A stretch of 30,781 nucleotides of DNA from CAKQOE01 sp963627215. GTDB taxonomy: Bacteria; Bacillota; Clostridia; Peptostreptococcales; Anaerovoracaceae. Numbering within the stretch: the first letter of the stretch is position 1; each line of letters begins with the position of its first letter. Below are positions 15,332-23,107 of the stretch, one piece after another. The DNA is taken from assembly GCA_963627215.1 (NCBI GenBank), contig CAVGAH010000007.1, positions 1 through 30,781 of the forward strand, given 5' to 3'. A program made the position numbers and the translations under genes. The notes under the pieces are model-generated. The model saw only the letters and a program-made list of their open reading frames with translations, was not told where the DNA came from and did no database searches.

Positions 15332-15997
15332 ATGAGATTATTCGATGTTCTCGGACCTGTTATGACCGGTCCGTCCAGCAGTCACACGGCGGGTGCCGTG
15401 CGTATAGGCTGGATGGCGCGCAAGCTGCTTGAGGACAAGCCCGTACACGCGGAGATAGGACTTCATGGAAGCTTCGCACTCACGGGGCGCGGTCACGGCA
15501 CAGACAGAGCGCTTATTGCCGGACTGCTCGGCATGCAGCCTGACGACCCGCGCATCCCGGACAGCTTCAGTATCGCCGCTGAAAACGGGCTTACATTTTC
15601 GTTTTCGGCTGTAAATATCCGCAGCGCGCACCCAAACACTTGCCGTATGAGTCTCAAGGGCGCTAAGGGTCGCTCGCTTGAGATAACGGCTGAAAGCGTA
15701 GGCGGCGGGCGCATATGCGTGCGTTCCATCGACGGCATAACCGCCAATTTCACCGGCGAGCACAATACGCTCATCGTACATAATCAGGACACGCCGGGGC
15801 ATGTTTCAGCTGTAGCGTCCGCGCTTTCACAGCGTCAGGTAAACATAGCAAACATGCAGCTTTTCAGGAGCGACGAGGGCGGCTACGCTGTAATGGTGAT
15901 AGAGTGCGACCAGCGCATACCGGATGACCTCGGTACATGGCTGTCAAGCATAGACGGGATAATAAAAATAACGATATTCAATCAGGAGGAGGAATAG
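15332..15997 (+). CDS. sdaAB: L-serine dehydratase, iron-sulfur-dependent, beta subunit
   Basis: Regulatory/beta subunit of the oxygen-sensitive [4Fe-4S] enzyme that turns L-serine into pyruvate and ammonia. The 221-residue chain begins with the family signature GPVMTGPSSSHTAGAVRIG, continues with HGSFALTGRGHGTDRALIAGLLG, and ends in an ACT domain from about residue 145 (HNTLIVHNQDTPGHVSAVAS), which probably senses serine or another small ligand. The ribosome site is GGAGGAAG. Two bases separate it from sdaAA, so the two are cotranscribed. Divergent placement from the amine-oxidase and ammonium cluster fits an amino-acid-fermenting lifestyle. Confidence 0.96.
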   Translation: MRLFDVLGPVMTGPSSSHTAGAVRIGWMARKLLEDKPVHAEIGLHGSFALTGRGHGTDRALIAGLLGMQPDDPRIPDSFSIAAENGLTFSFSAVNIRSAHPNTCRMSLKGAKGRSLEITAESVGGGRICVRSIDGITANFTGEHNTLIVHNQDTPGHVSAVASALSQRQVNIANMQLFRSDEGGYAVMVIECDQRIPDDLGTWLSSIDGIIKITIFNQEEE

Positions 15998-15999
15998 AT

Positions 16000-16875
16000 A
16001 TGGCTTTTAACAGCGTTAATCAGATGCTCAGGACAGCAGAAGACAAAAAAATATCGCTGGCGGATGCCGTATGTCTGAGCGACCTCCCCGAAAGCGGGCT
16101 CTCTCTCGAAGCCTCTCACGCACAGATGAAGAGGCTGTGGGAAGTCATGCTCGCCACCAGCGATGATTACAGAGCTGACGACCGTTCAAACAGCGGTATG
16201 GTCGGCGGCGATGCAGAAAAGATAAAAACGGCTGCGGCGGCCGGCCGCCTTATAGGTGACTCATATTTTACTGAAGTAATGGAAGAAGCGCTGAAAACTG
16301 CTGAATGCAACGCCTGTATGAAGCGTATAGTCGCAGCGCCTACAGCCGGAAGCTGCGGCGTGCTGCCTGCAGTGCTCATACCGCTTTACAGGCGCGGCGA
16401 AGCTTCCGAAGCTCAGATAACTGACGCTCTTTATGTAGCGGCGGGATTCGGACAGATCACGGCTGCACGCGCTTCCGTTTCCGGCGCTGAAGGCGGCTGC
16501 CAGGCTGAGATAGGCACGGCGAGCGCTATGGCTGCCGCCGCCCTGACTTATATAAAAGGCGGCACAGGTGCGGAATGCGCTCATGCGTTCGCTATTGCGC
16601 TCGGAAATCTGCTTGGGCTCGTTTGTGACCCTGTTGCAGGGCTCGTCGAAGTGCCTTGCGTCAAGCGAAACGTGACAGGCGCTGTCAACGCCATAAGCGC
16701 CGCAAATATGGCGCTCGCCGGTATAACATCGCGCATCCCTGCCGACGAAGTGATAGACGCCATGGGCGCAGTCGGTGACATGATGCATACTGAATTGCGC
16801 GAGACAGGCATCGGCGGGCTCGCGGGAACGCCTACAGGCATCAGGATAGCAGAAAGCTTACGTACAGAGTGGTAG
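16000..16875 (+). CDS. sdaAA: L-serine dehydratase, iron-sulfur-dependent, alpha subunit
   Basis: Catalytic alpha subunit, 291 residues, partner of sdaAB. Cysteines in TAGSCGVLPA, GAEGGCQAEIG and CDPVAGLVEVPCVKRN are the conserved residues that hold the catalytic [4Fe-4S] cluster. RSNSGMVGGDAEKI near residue 65 and GIGGLAGTPTGIRIAE at the end are also typical. The start at 16000 follows AGGAGGAGG, 2 bp after the sdaAB stop; a longer in-frame reading from 15937 overlaps sdaAB and is rejected. A terminator follows 70 bp downstream. Confidence 0.96.
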   Translation: MAFNSVNQMLRTAEDKKISLADAVCLSDLPESGLSLEASHAQMKRLWEVMLATSDDYRADDRSNSGMVGGDAEKIKTAAAAGRLIGDSYFTEVMEEALKTAECNACMKRIVAAPTAGSCGVLPAVLIPLYRRGEASEAQITDALYVAAGFGQITAARASVSGAEGGCQAEIGTASAMAAAALTYIKGGTGAECAHAFAIALGNLLGLVCDPVAGLVEVPCVKRNVTGAVNAISAANMALAGITSRIPADEVIDAMGAVGDMMHTELRETGIGGLAGTPTGIRIAESLRTEW

Positions 16876-16895
16876 AATAAATATACAATGACATC

Positions 16896-16910
16896 GTGCG
16901 CCGGGCGCAC
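16896..16910. other. GTGCGC hairpin with CGG loop after sdaAA
   Basis: GTGCGC-CGG-GCGCAC, followed by CCAC. An almost identical palindrome lies inside the cobalamin riboswitch insertion at 28915-28929, and a related one is at 22182-22198. Confidence 0.5.
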
Positions 16911-16944
16911 CCACCTGTATATATCTGTTACATTTTAATACAAC

Positions 16945-16981
16945 AAAACGGCTTCCGCATGACGCGAAAGCCGTTTTTTAT
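16945..16981 (+). terminator. Terminator of sdaAB-sdaAA
   Basis: AAAACGGCTT pairs with AAAGCCGTTTT, with an inner CGC/GCG, and is followed by a run of Ts on the plus strand. Confidence 0.85.
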
Positions 16982-17048
16982 TTGAATTTTACAGTATTTA
17001 TTTTGCATTACTGCAGACACCGTATGCTCAACGGCTCGGAGCCGCGCG

Positions 17049-19229
17049 CTATACCGCGTTCTCTTCCTTCTTTATGTCTGAAGAAATGTTCGCGTCAGTT
17101 TCCCTATCAGTCAGCGCGTAATTACCGCCGAAACCTGAGTTGTCCTCTACATAAGGAACTATAGTATCTCCCTCGTACCAGTAATACTGACCTGTAGTAC
17201 TCAGATGCGTCTTTTTGCTGCTCATCTGAACGACCTCGATTATGTCGCCGTCCTCAAACGAATGCTCCTCAGTACATATCTCGCCCGGGTTTATAAACGA
17301 AGTATCATACTCGTTGCCGTTTATAAATATCTTGCTCGCAACAGTGAAGTTCTGTCCGTCAACGTATACATAATCTCCGATGTGCCTTACAGACGAAATA
17401 GTTATAGGGTCTATACCCATCTGCATGTCAGTCTTTTTAAACGGCTTCGTTCCGCCGTAAGCGTAGCACTCACCGTAAAGCATATCGTACTGAAGCGTAC
17501 GCAGATCACTGTAATATGTATCATCATCCACGCAGTTCTGCTGGAATTTCGTAATAACGCCGTTTGACATACCGAGCAGCTTCATTACCTGCGGATAGAG
17601 CTGGTAGCATGTCAGGTCTTTATCCTCCTGCTGCATACCGAAGTTATTCCACATTACGTATTCAGTCTGGTAAATATTGTTATTTTCAAGATCTGATGCC
17701 TGAATGTTGAACTTAGGCAGATGGTCGCCGTAAGCTATGAGCACTGTCGGCTCATCAGACTTTGAAAGCTCGTCTGTAAGCTCTCCGAGGAATTCATCCA
17801 TCTGGTGTATCTGATTTACATAATACTCAAATCCTACAGATTCATCTTCATTAAATCCGTTTACAGCAATAGTCTGAGTATCGTCTATAGGCTCGCCTTC
17901 AGGATACTTACCGTGACCCTGAACAGATACAGCAAATATGAAATCCTGCTGCGGAGTTGAGTCCATAGCCTTCTTTATCTCACCCGTAAGGCACGAATCA
18001 TCTGCCCAGTTCAGCGGATTGCGCTGTATGTCCTGCATATACTCGACAGAAGTGAACGAATCAAATCCGAGGTCAGGATATACGAGATATCTTCCGTAGA
18101 ACTTGCCTGTATGGTCGTGTATAGCGTGAGTAGCGTATCCGTAGTCCTTAAGGTCATACGCTGCAGACTCGCTCGTAGTCTCGCGCATTATAGTCGTATA
18201 AGGATACTCGCCCGGTCCGAAATAATCCATAGACATTCCGGTAAGCACCTCAAACTCAGTGTTTGCAGTACCTGCGCCGAACGACGGCGTAAGCAGATAT
18301 CCTGAGCTGTAATTCTCCTTGAGCGAAGTGAACACAGGCAGCGGATTTTCTGAGTATGTAACATTCTTGAGATGATTTACATCAAAGAATGATTCGAGCT
18401 GAAGTATTACGATATTAGGCGTTTCCTTTGTAGCCTTTTCAGACTTTATTACTTCTGCTGAATTACCGGCAAGCTCGCTCTTCTGATTTACTCTGTCAAC
18501 TATAGCCTGAACTGATCCCTCAGAATAATCGTCAGGCTTTGATATACCGCGGTCAACGACGCTGCAGGCGAAGCAGTAAGCAAAACCGTACTGTTTATAC
18601 GCATCATGTATATTATGGAATGTCGTAGCAAGCGAGCCCGTAGAAACACACGCCGTAGTAGCTACAGACAGAAGCACGCACATTGTCGCAGACGTTGCAA
18701 GCGCTCTCTTTCTGCTTATCTTTTCCTTAGGCGACTTAATGAACACGTAAATTAAAAGCACTACAAGCGCAACGCCGAGCAATATCATAAGCGATATCTG
18801 GAACGGCGTGAAATATACCGTAACTATGCTCATTACATCAAGGAATGTCCTGAAATCCATAAAGTTGAGCGGCGTAGTCCTGTTTGACAGAAGCACGCAG
18901 TTCGTAAGTCCGAGCGCTATCCACACGATGGATATGAACGCCAGTATGAACCTCTTCTTTTTGAAGAACCACGCTATTGAAAGCGTCAGCATAACTATGA
19001 GCGAATTATACAAAAATACCGCAGGATTAGTTACCATGTAAACGATACTGTCGGTCACTGACTTTCTTGACAGCATTTCAACTATAAGATACAGGATAAT
19101 AGCAACGCTCACGCAAAATAATACAGGATGCCTGTCGAGCTTCTTTATAAGGGCATCTGCCTTTTCAGCAGCCGCGCCCGTTTTCCTGCGCGCCGCCGAT
19201 AATTTTTCTTTTACATTGTTAATATTCAT
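17049..19229 (-). CDS. LtaS-like membrane sulfatase-family phosphoglycerol transferase
   Basis: 726-residue membrane enzyme of the lipoteichoic-acid-synthase/OpgB family, which transfers phosphoglycerol or related groups on the outer face of the membrane. About five transmembrane helices fill residues 30-205. The extracellular alkaline-phosphatase-like domain follows, with ILQLESFFD (metal site), SFGAGTANTEFEVLTG (catalytic threonine), HDHTGKFYGR and AYGDHLPKF (metal ligands). The last 150 residues form an extra beta-rich region, VRHIGDYVYVDGQNFT and FINGNEY, reminiscent of an IPT/TIG-type domain, and a charged tail. The start at 19229 has GAAGG at good spacing. An earlier ATG at 19283 falls at the predicted transcription start and is rejected. 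The exact polymer made is not certain. Confidence 0.9.
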   Translation of the reverse strand: MNINNVKEKLSAARRKTGAAAEKADALIKKLDRHPVLFCVSVAIILYLIVEMLSRKSVTDSIVYMVTNPAVFLYNSLIVMLTLSIAWFFKKKRFILAFISIVWIALGLTNCVLLSNRTTPLNFMDFRTFLDVMSIVTVYFTPFQISLMILLGVALVVLLIYVFIKSPKEKISRKRALATSATMCVLLSVATTACVSTGSLATTFHNIHDAYKQYGFAYCFACSVVDRGISKPDDYSEGSVQAIVDRVNQKSELAGNSAEVIKSEKATKETPNIVILQLESFFDVNHLKNVTYSENPLPVFTSLKENYSSGYLLTPSFGAGTANTEFEVLTGMSMDYFGPGEYPYTTIMRETTSESAAYDLKDYGYATHAIHDHTGKFYGRYLVYPDLGFDSFTSVEYMQDIQRNPLNWADDSCLTGEIKKAMDSTPQQDFIFAVSVQGHGKYPEGEPIDDTQTIAVNGFNEDESVGFEYYVNQIHQMDEFLGELTDELSKSDEPTVLIAYGDHLPKFNIQASDLENNNIYQTEYVMWNNFGMQQEDKDLTCYQLYPQVMKLLGMSNGVITKFQQNCVDDDTYYSDLRTLQYDMLYGECYAYGGTKPFKKTDMQMGIDPITISSVRHIGDYVYVDGQNFTVASKIFINGNEYDTSFINPGEICTEEHSFEDGDIIEVVQMSSKKTHLSTTGQYYWYEGDTIVPYVEDNSGFGGNYALTDRETDANISSDIKKEENAV

Positions 19230-19287
19230 ATCAAAATACCTTCGACCGCACTGCGGACATGCAGAACAGCTTTCCAAAGACATTGTA

Positions 19288-19315
19288 ATTTTACACTTTC
19301 TTAACGTGTTGTCAA
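19288..19315 (-). promoter_or_regulatory. Promoter of the LtaS-like gene
   Basis: A perfect TTGACA, a 16-nt spacer and TAAAAT on the minus strand. Transcription would begin near 19281, which rules out the ATG at 19283 and leaves a leader of about 50 nt before 19229. Confidence 0.75.
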
Positions 19316-19445
19316 CGTAAACTTCAACAAATTCATATTTCTATCACATTAATTTTCCTTTAAGAAATTATTAATGTTACTGAGGAACAGTGCCATACCT
19401 AAACAAAATGCAGCAAATCGGAGGAATATACAGAAAAAAACCGAC

Positions 19446-19470
19446 AAAAAAGGAGCCGTTCGGCTCCTTT
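19446..19470 (-). terminator. Terminator of rplS
   Basis: AAAGGAGCCG-AA-CGGCTCCTTTTTT on the minus strand, a 10-bp stem followed by a T-run, 38 bp past the rplS stop codon. Confidence 0.9.
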
Positions 19471-19507
19471 CAGTTTTTAATTGAATTTTAGCTGTTCGAG
19501 ATCTGGA

Positions 19508-19855
19508 CTATCTTGCTTCCTTAGACTTGATCTTAGCAGCCTTACCTGTTCTTGATCTCATGTAGTTCAGCTTAGCACGTCTTACGCTGCCGTGTCTTAC
19601 AACCTCGATCTTTTCGATTACAGGTGAGTGCATAGGGAAAGTCTTTTCAACGCCAACACCTGAAGAGATCTTTCTTACTGTGAAAGTCTGGCTGAGGCCG
19701 CCGTTCTGGATCTTCAGAACGAAACCTTCGAACATCTGAACTCTTTCCTTATTTCCTTCCTTGATCTTGATGTATACCTTTAAAGTATCACCAACGTTGA
19801 ATGCCGGAAGGTCTGATCTCTTGTAATCCTGTTCGATTGCTTCAATAATGTTCAT
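19508..19855 (-). CDS. rplS: 50S ribosomal protein L19
   Basis: 115-residue ribosomal protein at the interface of the subunits. The family core is clear: FNVGDTLKVYIKIKEGNKERVQMFEGFVLKI, then TFTVRKISSGVGVEKTFPMHSP, IEKIEVVRHGSVRRAKLNYMRSRTGKAAKI. It is transcribed alone from its own promoter with a leader of about 135 nt, rather than with rpsP, rimM and trmD as in many bacteria. The ribosome site is AAGAGGAAATAAAA. Confidence 0.98.
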   Translation of the reverse strand: MNIIEAIEQDYKRSDLPAFNVGDTLKVYIKIKEGNKERVQMFEGFVLKIQNGGLSQTFTVRKISSGVGVEKTFPMHSPVIEKIEVVRHGSVRRAKLNYMRSRTGKAAKIKSKEAR

Positions 19856-19996
19856 TTTTATTTCCTCTTTCTTCTAAAACGCTCTTATCATGCAGCAGAA
19901 GGCATCCGGTCATCAGACCTTGTTTCTCATGTGTTTTTTCATCTTCTGTGCGCGCCCCTTGCGCGCCATGACAGCGGAACGTTCGCATACCGTAAT
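19856..19996 (-). promoter_or_regulatory. Leader of rplS with a GC-rich hairpin
   Basis: The leader contains GCGCGC-AAGGG-GCGCGC (about 19951-19967) and a downstream segment rich in purines. Ribosomal-protein leaders often bind the product or regulate by structure, so an L19-leader-like element is possible. I could not match it to a known consensus by eye. Confidence 0.35.
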
Positions 19997-20025
19997 ACAT
20001 TACCATAAAGGTTTTACGATGTCAA
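19997..20025 (-). promoter_or_regulatory. Promoter of rplS
   Basis: A perfect TTGACA, a 17-nt spacer and TAATGT, with a TGG extension before the -10, on the minus strand. It lies just left of repeat copy 3. Confidence 0.75.
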
Positions 20026-20034
20026 GTATTTTTT

Positions 20035-20108
20035 TAAAGCATAGCAGAGCACTGACAAGCTCGCTTGATCAGTGCGGCACGTATTTTACGGAGCTTTTGC
20101 TCCGTTAC
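20035..20108. repeat. Structured interspersed repeat, copy 3 (internally deleted)
   Basis: The first 60 bp match copy 2 (AAGCATAGCAGAGCACTGA..., hairpin CACTGACAAG/CTTGATCAGTG). It then skips to the CGGAGC/GCTCCG hairpin and stops; the rest of the element is missing. Its right end covers the xerD stop codon (20105-20107). Confidence 0.75.
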
Positions 20109-21070
20109 GCACGAGGATGCGTCCTGTCATAAACTTCCTTTATTCTGTTTTTAGTAACGCTGAGATATATCTGCGTGGCCGTTACATCCTCATATCCCAT
20201 GAGCTCCTGTATCGATTTCAGATCTGCTCCGTTCTGTATCATATGCACAGCAAATGAATTTCTGAGTATCTGCGGTGTGAGCCTGTGAGCCAGGCCTACC
20301 TTGTCGGCATAATTTTTTACGATCTTCCAAAGGCCCTGGCGCGTCAGCTTTTCGCCGCGCATGTTTACAAAAACATACTCGTTTCCATTTTTTTGCTTCT
20401 CAGGGGCGGCCGGGCCGCCGGATGCCTGCATTTTGGCATTCATGCCGTCATTTTCTGTATTATTTTTTATTCCTCGCATTGCCGGCCTTGCATTTTCAAG
20501 GTAATTTTCAAAAGCAGCTCTGCACGGCTTTCCGAGCGGGATTATCCTCGCTTTGCCGAATTCTCCGCTGCACGTTATAAAGCCTATGCGGAAATTTACA
20601 TCGCTCATTACGAGCTCCGCCGCCTCAGTGACCCTTATGCCGGTGCCGTACAGCACCTCCAGTATAGCTCTGTCGCGCATGCCCTTTACCGAATCATCAG
20701 GAGCGCTCAGCAGCATGTCTACCTCTTCAAGCGTCAGATAATCAACGTCCTTCTTTTCTACCTTAGGCGCTTTTATATTGTCGCACGGGTCAGCATCAAG
20801 CACGCCCTCACGGCACAGAAACGCCGTATATGAACGCAGAGACGCCATCTTTCTGTTGATAGTCGCTCCGCTCTTTCCGTCATCCTTAAGCTTCATCAGA
20901 AACGACACGACATCAGCATTCGTTGTCTCCGATACATCGCTCACGCCGTTTTCACTCAGATAACGATGAAACTCCTTTATATCGCGCCTGTACGCTTCAA
21001 GCGTATTCTCAGACTTTTTGTGCTCAGTCTCAAGACTGTATATGTATAAATCAATATATGTATCGTCCAT
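20105..21070 (-). CDS. XerD-like tyrosine recombinase with two replaced catalytic histidines
   Basis: 321-residue integrase-family protein with the layout of XerC/XerD: an N-terminal SAM-like core-binding domain (residues 5-95) and a catalytic domain. Of the catalytic residues, Arg146 (GTGIRVTEA), Lys173, Arg270 and the nucleophile Tyr302 (TATQIYLSV) are kept. The two histidines are not: the usual H-x-L-R reads QILRN (Gln267) and the usual LGH reads MGY (Tyr293). Residues 200-230 are an extra low-complexity loop containing ASGGPAAPEKQKNG, encoded partly by a palindrome GGCGGC-CGG-GCCGCC (20405-20419). It may be weakly active, structural, or act with a partner. The start has a GGAGGA site. No dif-like site was identified. 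Confidence 0.85.
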   Translation of the reverse strand: MDDTYIDLYIYSLETEHKKSENTLEAYRRDIKEFHRYLSENGVSDVSETTNADVVSFLMKLKDDGKSGATINRKMASLRSYTAFLCREGVLDADPCDNIKAPKVEKKDVDYLTLEEVDMLLSAPDDSVKGMRDRAILEVLYGTGIRVTEAAELVMSDVNFRIGFITCSGEFGKARIIPLGKPCRAAFENYLENARPAMRGIKNNTENDGMNAKMQASGGPAAPEKQKNGNEYVFVNMRGEKLTRQGLWKIVKNYADKVGLAHRLTPQILRNSFAVHMIQNGADLKSIQELMGYEDVTATQIYLSVTKNRIKEVYDRTHPRA

Positions 21071-21165
21071 ATATCTGCGTCCTCCGGCCGCAAGTCCCCA
21101 TTAACAAAAAACAGCTCCCCTTATCTTTTGATTTTCCCTTTAATTTTACCACAAATTTTACATTA

Positions 21166-22104
21166 TCAGACCATAAAGTACAGCATCATCGGAACACTTA
21201 CTATAGAAAAAAGCGTCGTAATAAAAACACCTCTCGCCGCAAGCTTCTCATCACGGTCGTGCATATTCGCCAGCATCACGCATATGTTTGCCGTTGGCAT
21301 CATCATAAGCACAGTGCATATGCCGAGCAGCATCTCATCATGTATAAATACACGCATAATGAGCCACATCACGAACGGCAGCGCTATCTGCTTCACAAGA
21401 GTAAAAGGATATATCTTCCAATCATTAAACACAGACTTGATATCCATAGTCGCCAGCGTTGCCCCGATTATCACCATTGCAAGCGGAGACGTCATGCTTC
21501 CGACGGAAGAGCATACGCTGACTATATCATCTGGAAATATTATGCCGGAAAAATATATAGCTACCGAGATCAATGAAATAACAGTTCCGGGCGATAATAA
21601 GCTCCTGAAATTAAATTTCTTCACGCTTCCCGCGGCGTCGCCGCCGCAACCATAGTTTACCATAACTACACCGGCTGAAAAAGCCGATACGTTAAATACA
21701 ATGTTAAGTATAGCCGCATAAAAGACAGCCGTTCCTCCGTATATCGCGTTAAGCACAGGAAAACCCATGAATCCGACATTCCCGTATGTCAGCATCATCA
21801 TATACATACCCTGCTGATCTATCGGCAGTCTCATGAATTTTACTATGACGAACGCTATTACCGGCAGCACTATATAAATGCCCGCCGATATTACTATCAT
21901 TTCGGCTACGACACCGTAATCTCTGTCAGCCGGCTGCTCAAGCACAGATGCCAGCACCATGAGCGGCAGCGTACAGTCCAATACAAAGCGCGTAAGCTTT
22001 TTATTGAATCCCTCATCTATTATTTTCACTTTATACAGCAGATAACCGAGCCCTATTATGATAAAGAGCTGTATCATCTGGTGCAATATAACTTCAATTT
22101 CCAT
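21166..22104 (-). CDS. AEC-family (auxin efflux carrier-like) transporter
   Basis: 312-residue membrane protein with about ten hydrophobic helices, typical of the bacterial AEC family, which exports or exchanges organic acids such as malate or malonate. Recognisable parts are QLFIIIGLGYLLYKVKI at the start, LTYGNVGFMGFPVLNAIYG in the middle (the conserved NxGFxGxP motif), and SPLAMVIIGATLA later. The ribosome site is AAGGAAG. It lies 153 bp after the ABC ATPase gene on the same strand; the gap contains two hairpins. The substrate is unknown. Confidence 0.9.
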   Translation of the reverse strand: MEIEVILHQMIQLFIIIGLGYLLYKVKIIDEGFNKKLTRFVLDCTLPLMVLASVLEQPADRDYGVVAEMIVISAGIYIVLPVIAFVIVKFMRLPIDQQGMYMMMLTYGNVGFMGFPVLNAIYGGTAVFYAAILNIVFNVSAFSAGVVMVNYGCGGDAAGSVKKFNFRSLLSPGTVISLISVAIYFSGIIFPDDIVSVCSSVGSMTSPLAMVIIGATLATMDIKSVFNDWKIYPFTLVKQIALPFVMWLIMRVFIHDEMLLGICTVLMMMPTANICVMLANMHDRDEKLAARGVFITTLFSIVSVPMMLYFMV

Positions 22105-22160
22105 AAATCTTCCTTAATAAATCTCAAATAAATTTCTGCAATAATGCCGCACAAAACTGT

Positions 22161-22198
22161 GTCGCTCACGCGACCAGCATTGCAGCGCCGGGCGCTGC
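22161..22198. other. Paired hairpins between the ABC ATPase and AEC genes
   Basis: GTCGC-TCAC-GCGAC (22161-22174) and GCAGCGC-CGG-GCGCTGC (22182-22198) stand side by side. They combine the two recurrent hairpin types of this window (TCAC/GTGA loops and CGG loops). No T-run follows on the minus strand. Confidence 0.5.
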
Positions 22199-22257
22199 CG
22201 GTATGTTCATATTGATCATATTAACATTAAAAATATACGTATTACAAGCAAAAGCAA

Positions 22258-23079
22258 TTACATAATATTTAAATTTTTAAAACATTCATCGTAGCTCTGC
22301 ATGTCGATATCATAGAGCTCCGATATCAGTTCATCTTGAAATATCTCATCAGGCGTTCCCTCCGCAAAAACGCCGCCGTCCTTAAAGCATATCACATAAT
22401 CGGCAACAGCCCGTGCAAGCTCAAGCTCATGGACCGACATCAGCACTCCCGTACCTCGCTCCCGCGCAAGCCTCTTTAGAACTGTAAGTATTTCCAGCTT
22501 ATACCTTATATCAAGAAACGATGTCGGCTCGTCGAGCACTATGAGCGCCGATTCCTGACATATCGCGCGTGCGAGCATTATACGCTGGCGCTGCCCGTCG
22601 CTCGTCTGCGTAAACTGTCTGTCCGCTATGTCGTCCGCGTTTACCATTGCGAGCGCTTCATCGACCTTTACGCGGTCATCATCGCGCAGCAGACCCATTC
22701 GGCCCGTATACGGATAACGGCCCATGCTGACTATATCACGGCACGTCATAAGCTCCGGCGATATCTTTTCAGTCAAGACCACAGATATATATTTCGCGCG
22801 CTCCTTTTCTGACATCGACGCCATCGGACGCCCGCATATCGACATGCAGCCTCCGAGCTCGTGCAGCTGGCCGGTAACTGTCCTGAGCGCTGTAGTCTTT
22901 CCGGAACCGTTCGGACCTATCAGGCACACAGTCTCACCGCGCGCTATCTTTATATTTACACCCGACACGACAGTCGCTCCGCTTCCCGCAGCCGCACGCC
23001 CCCGGCCGCCCGAACAGCCGTAGCCGACGCTCAGATCCTCGGCGGTAAATACGGCGTCATTATATACATTTTCTGACAT
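22258..23079 (-). CDS. FecE/BtuD-type ABC transporter ATPase
   Basis: 273-residue ATP-binding subunit of an importer for iron-siderophore, heme or corrinoid. Walker A is GPNGSGKT at residues 55-62; the signature motif is the variant TSDGQRQR; Walker B and D-loop read ALIVLDEPTSFLD; the switch histidine is in LMSVHELEL. An unusual Gly/Ala/Arg-rich stretch (residues 21-36) precedes the Walker A domain. The start has a GGAGGAT site 28 bp after the permease stop codon. It is the last gene of the three-gene importer. Confidence 0.95.
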   Translation of the reverse strand: MSENVYNDAVFTAEDLSVGYGCSGGRGRAAAGSGATVVSGVNIKIARGETVCLIGPNGSGKTTALRTVTGQLHELGGCMSICGRPMASMSEKERAKYISVVLTEKISPELMTCRDIVSMGRYPYTGRMGLLRDDDRVKVDEALAMVNADDIADRQFTQTSDGQRQRIMLARAICQESALIVLDEPTSFLDIRYKLEILTVLKRLARERGTGVLMSVHELELARAVADYVICFKDGGVFAEGTPDEIFQDELISELYDIDMQSYDECFKNLNIM

Positions 23080-23107
23080 TTTATATTATCCTCCGTTGAT
23101 CCTGCGG

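Noticed and set aside
19230..19283. An N-terminal extension of the LtaS-like protein, CSACPQCGRRYF, that looks like a zinc ribbon
   Set aside because: The ATG at 19283 coincides with the predicted transcription start and has no ribosome site. The cysteines arise by chance in the leader.
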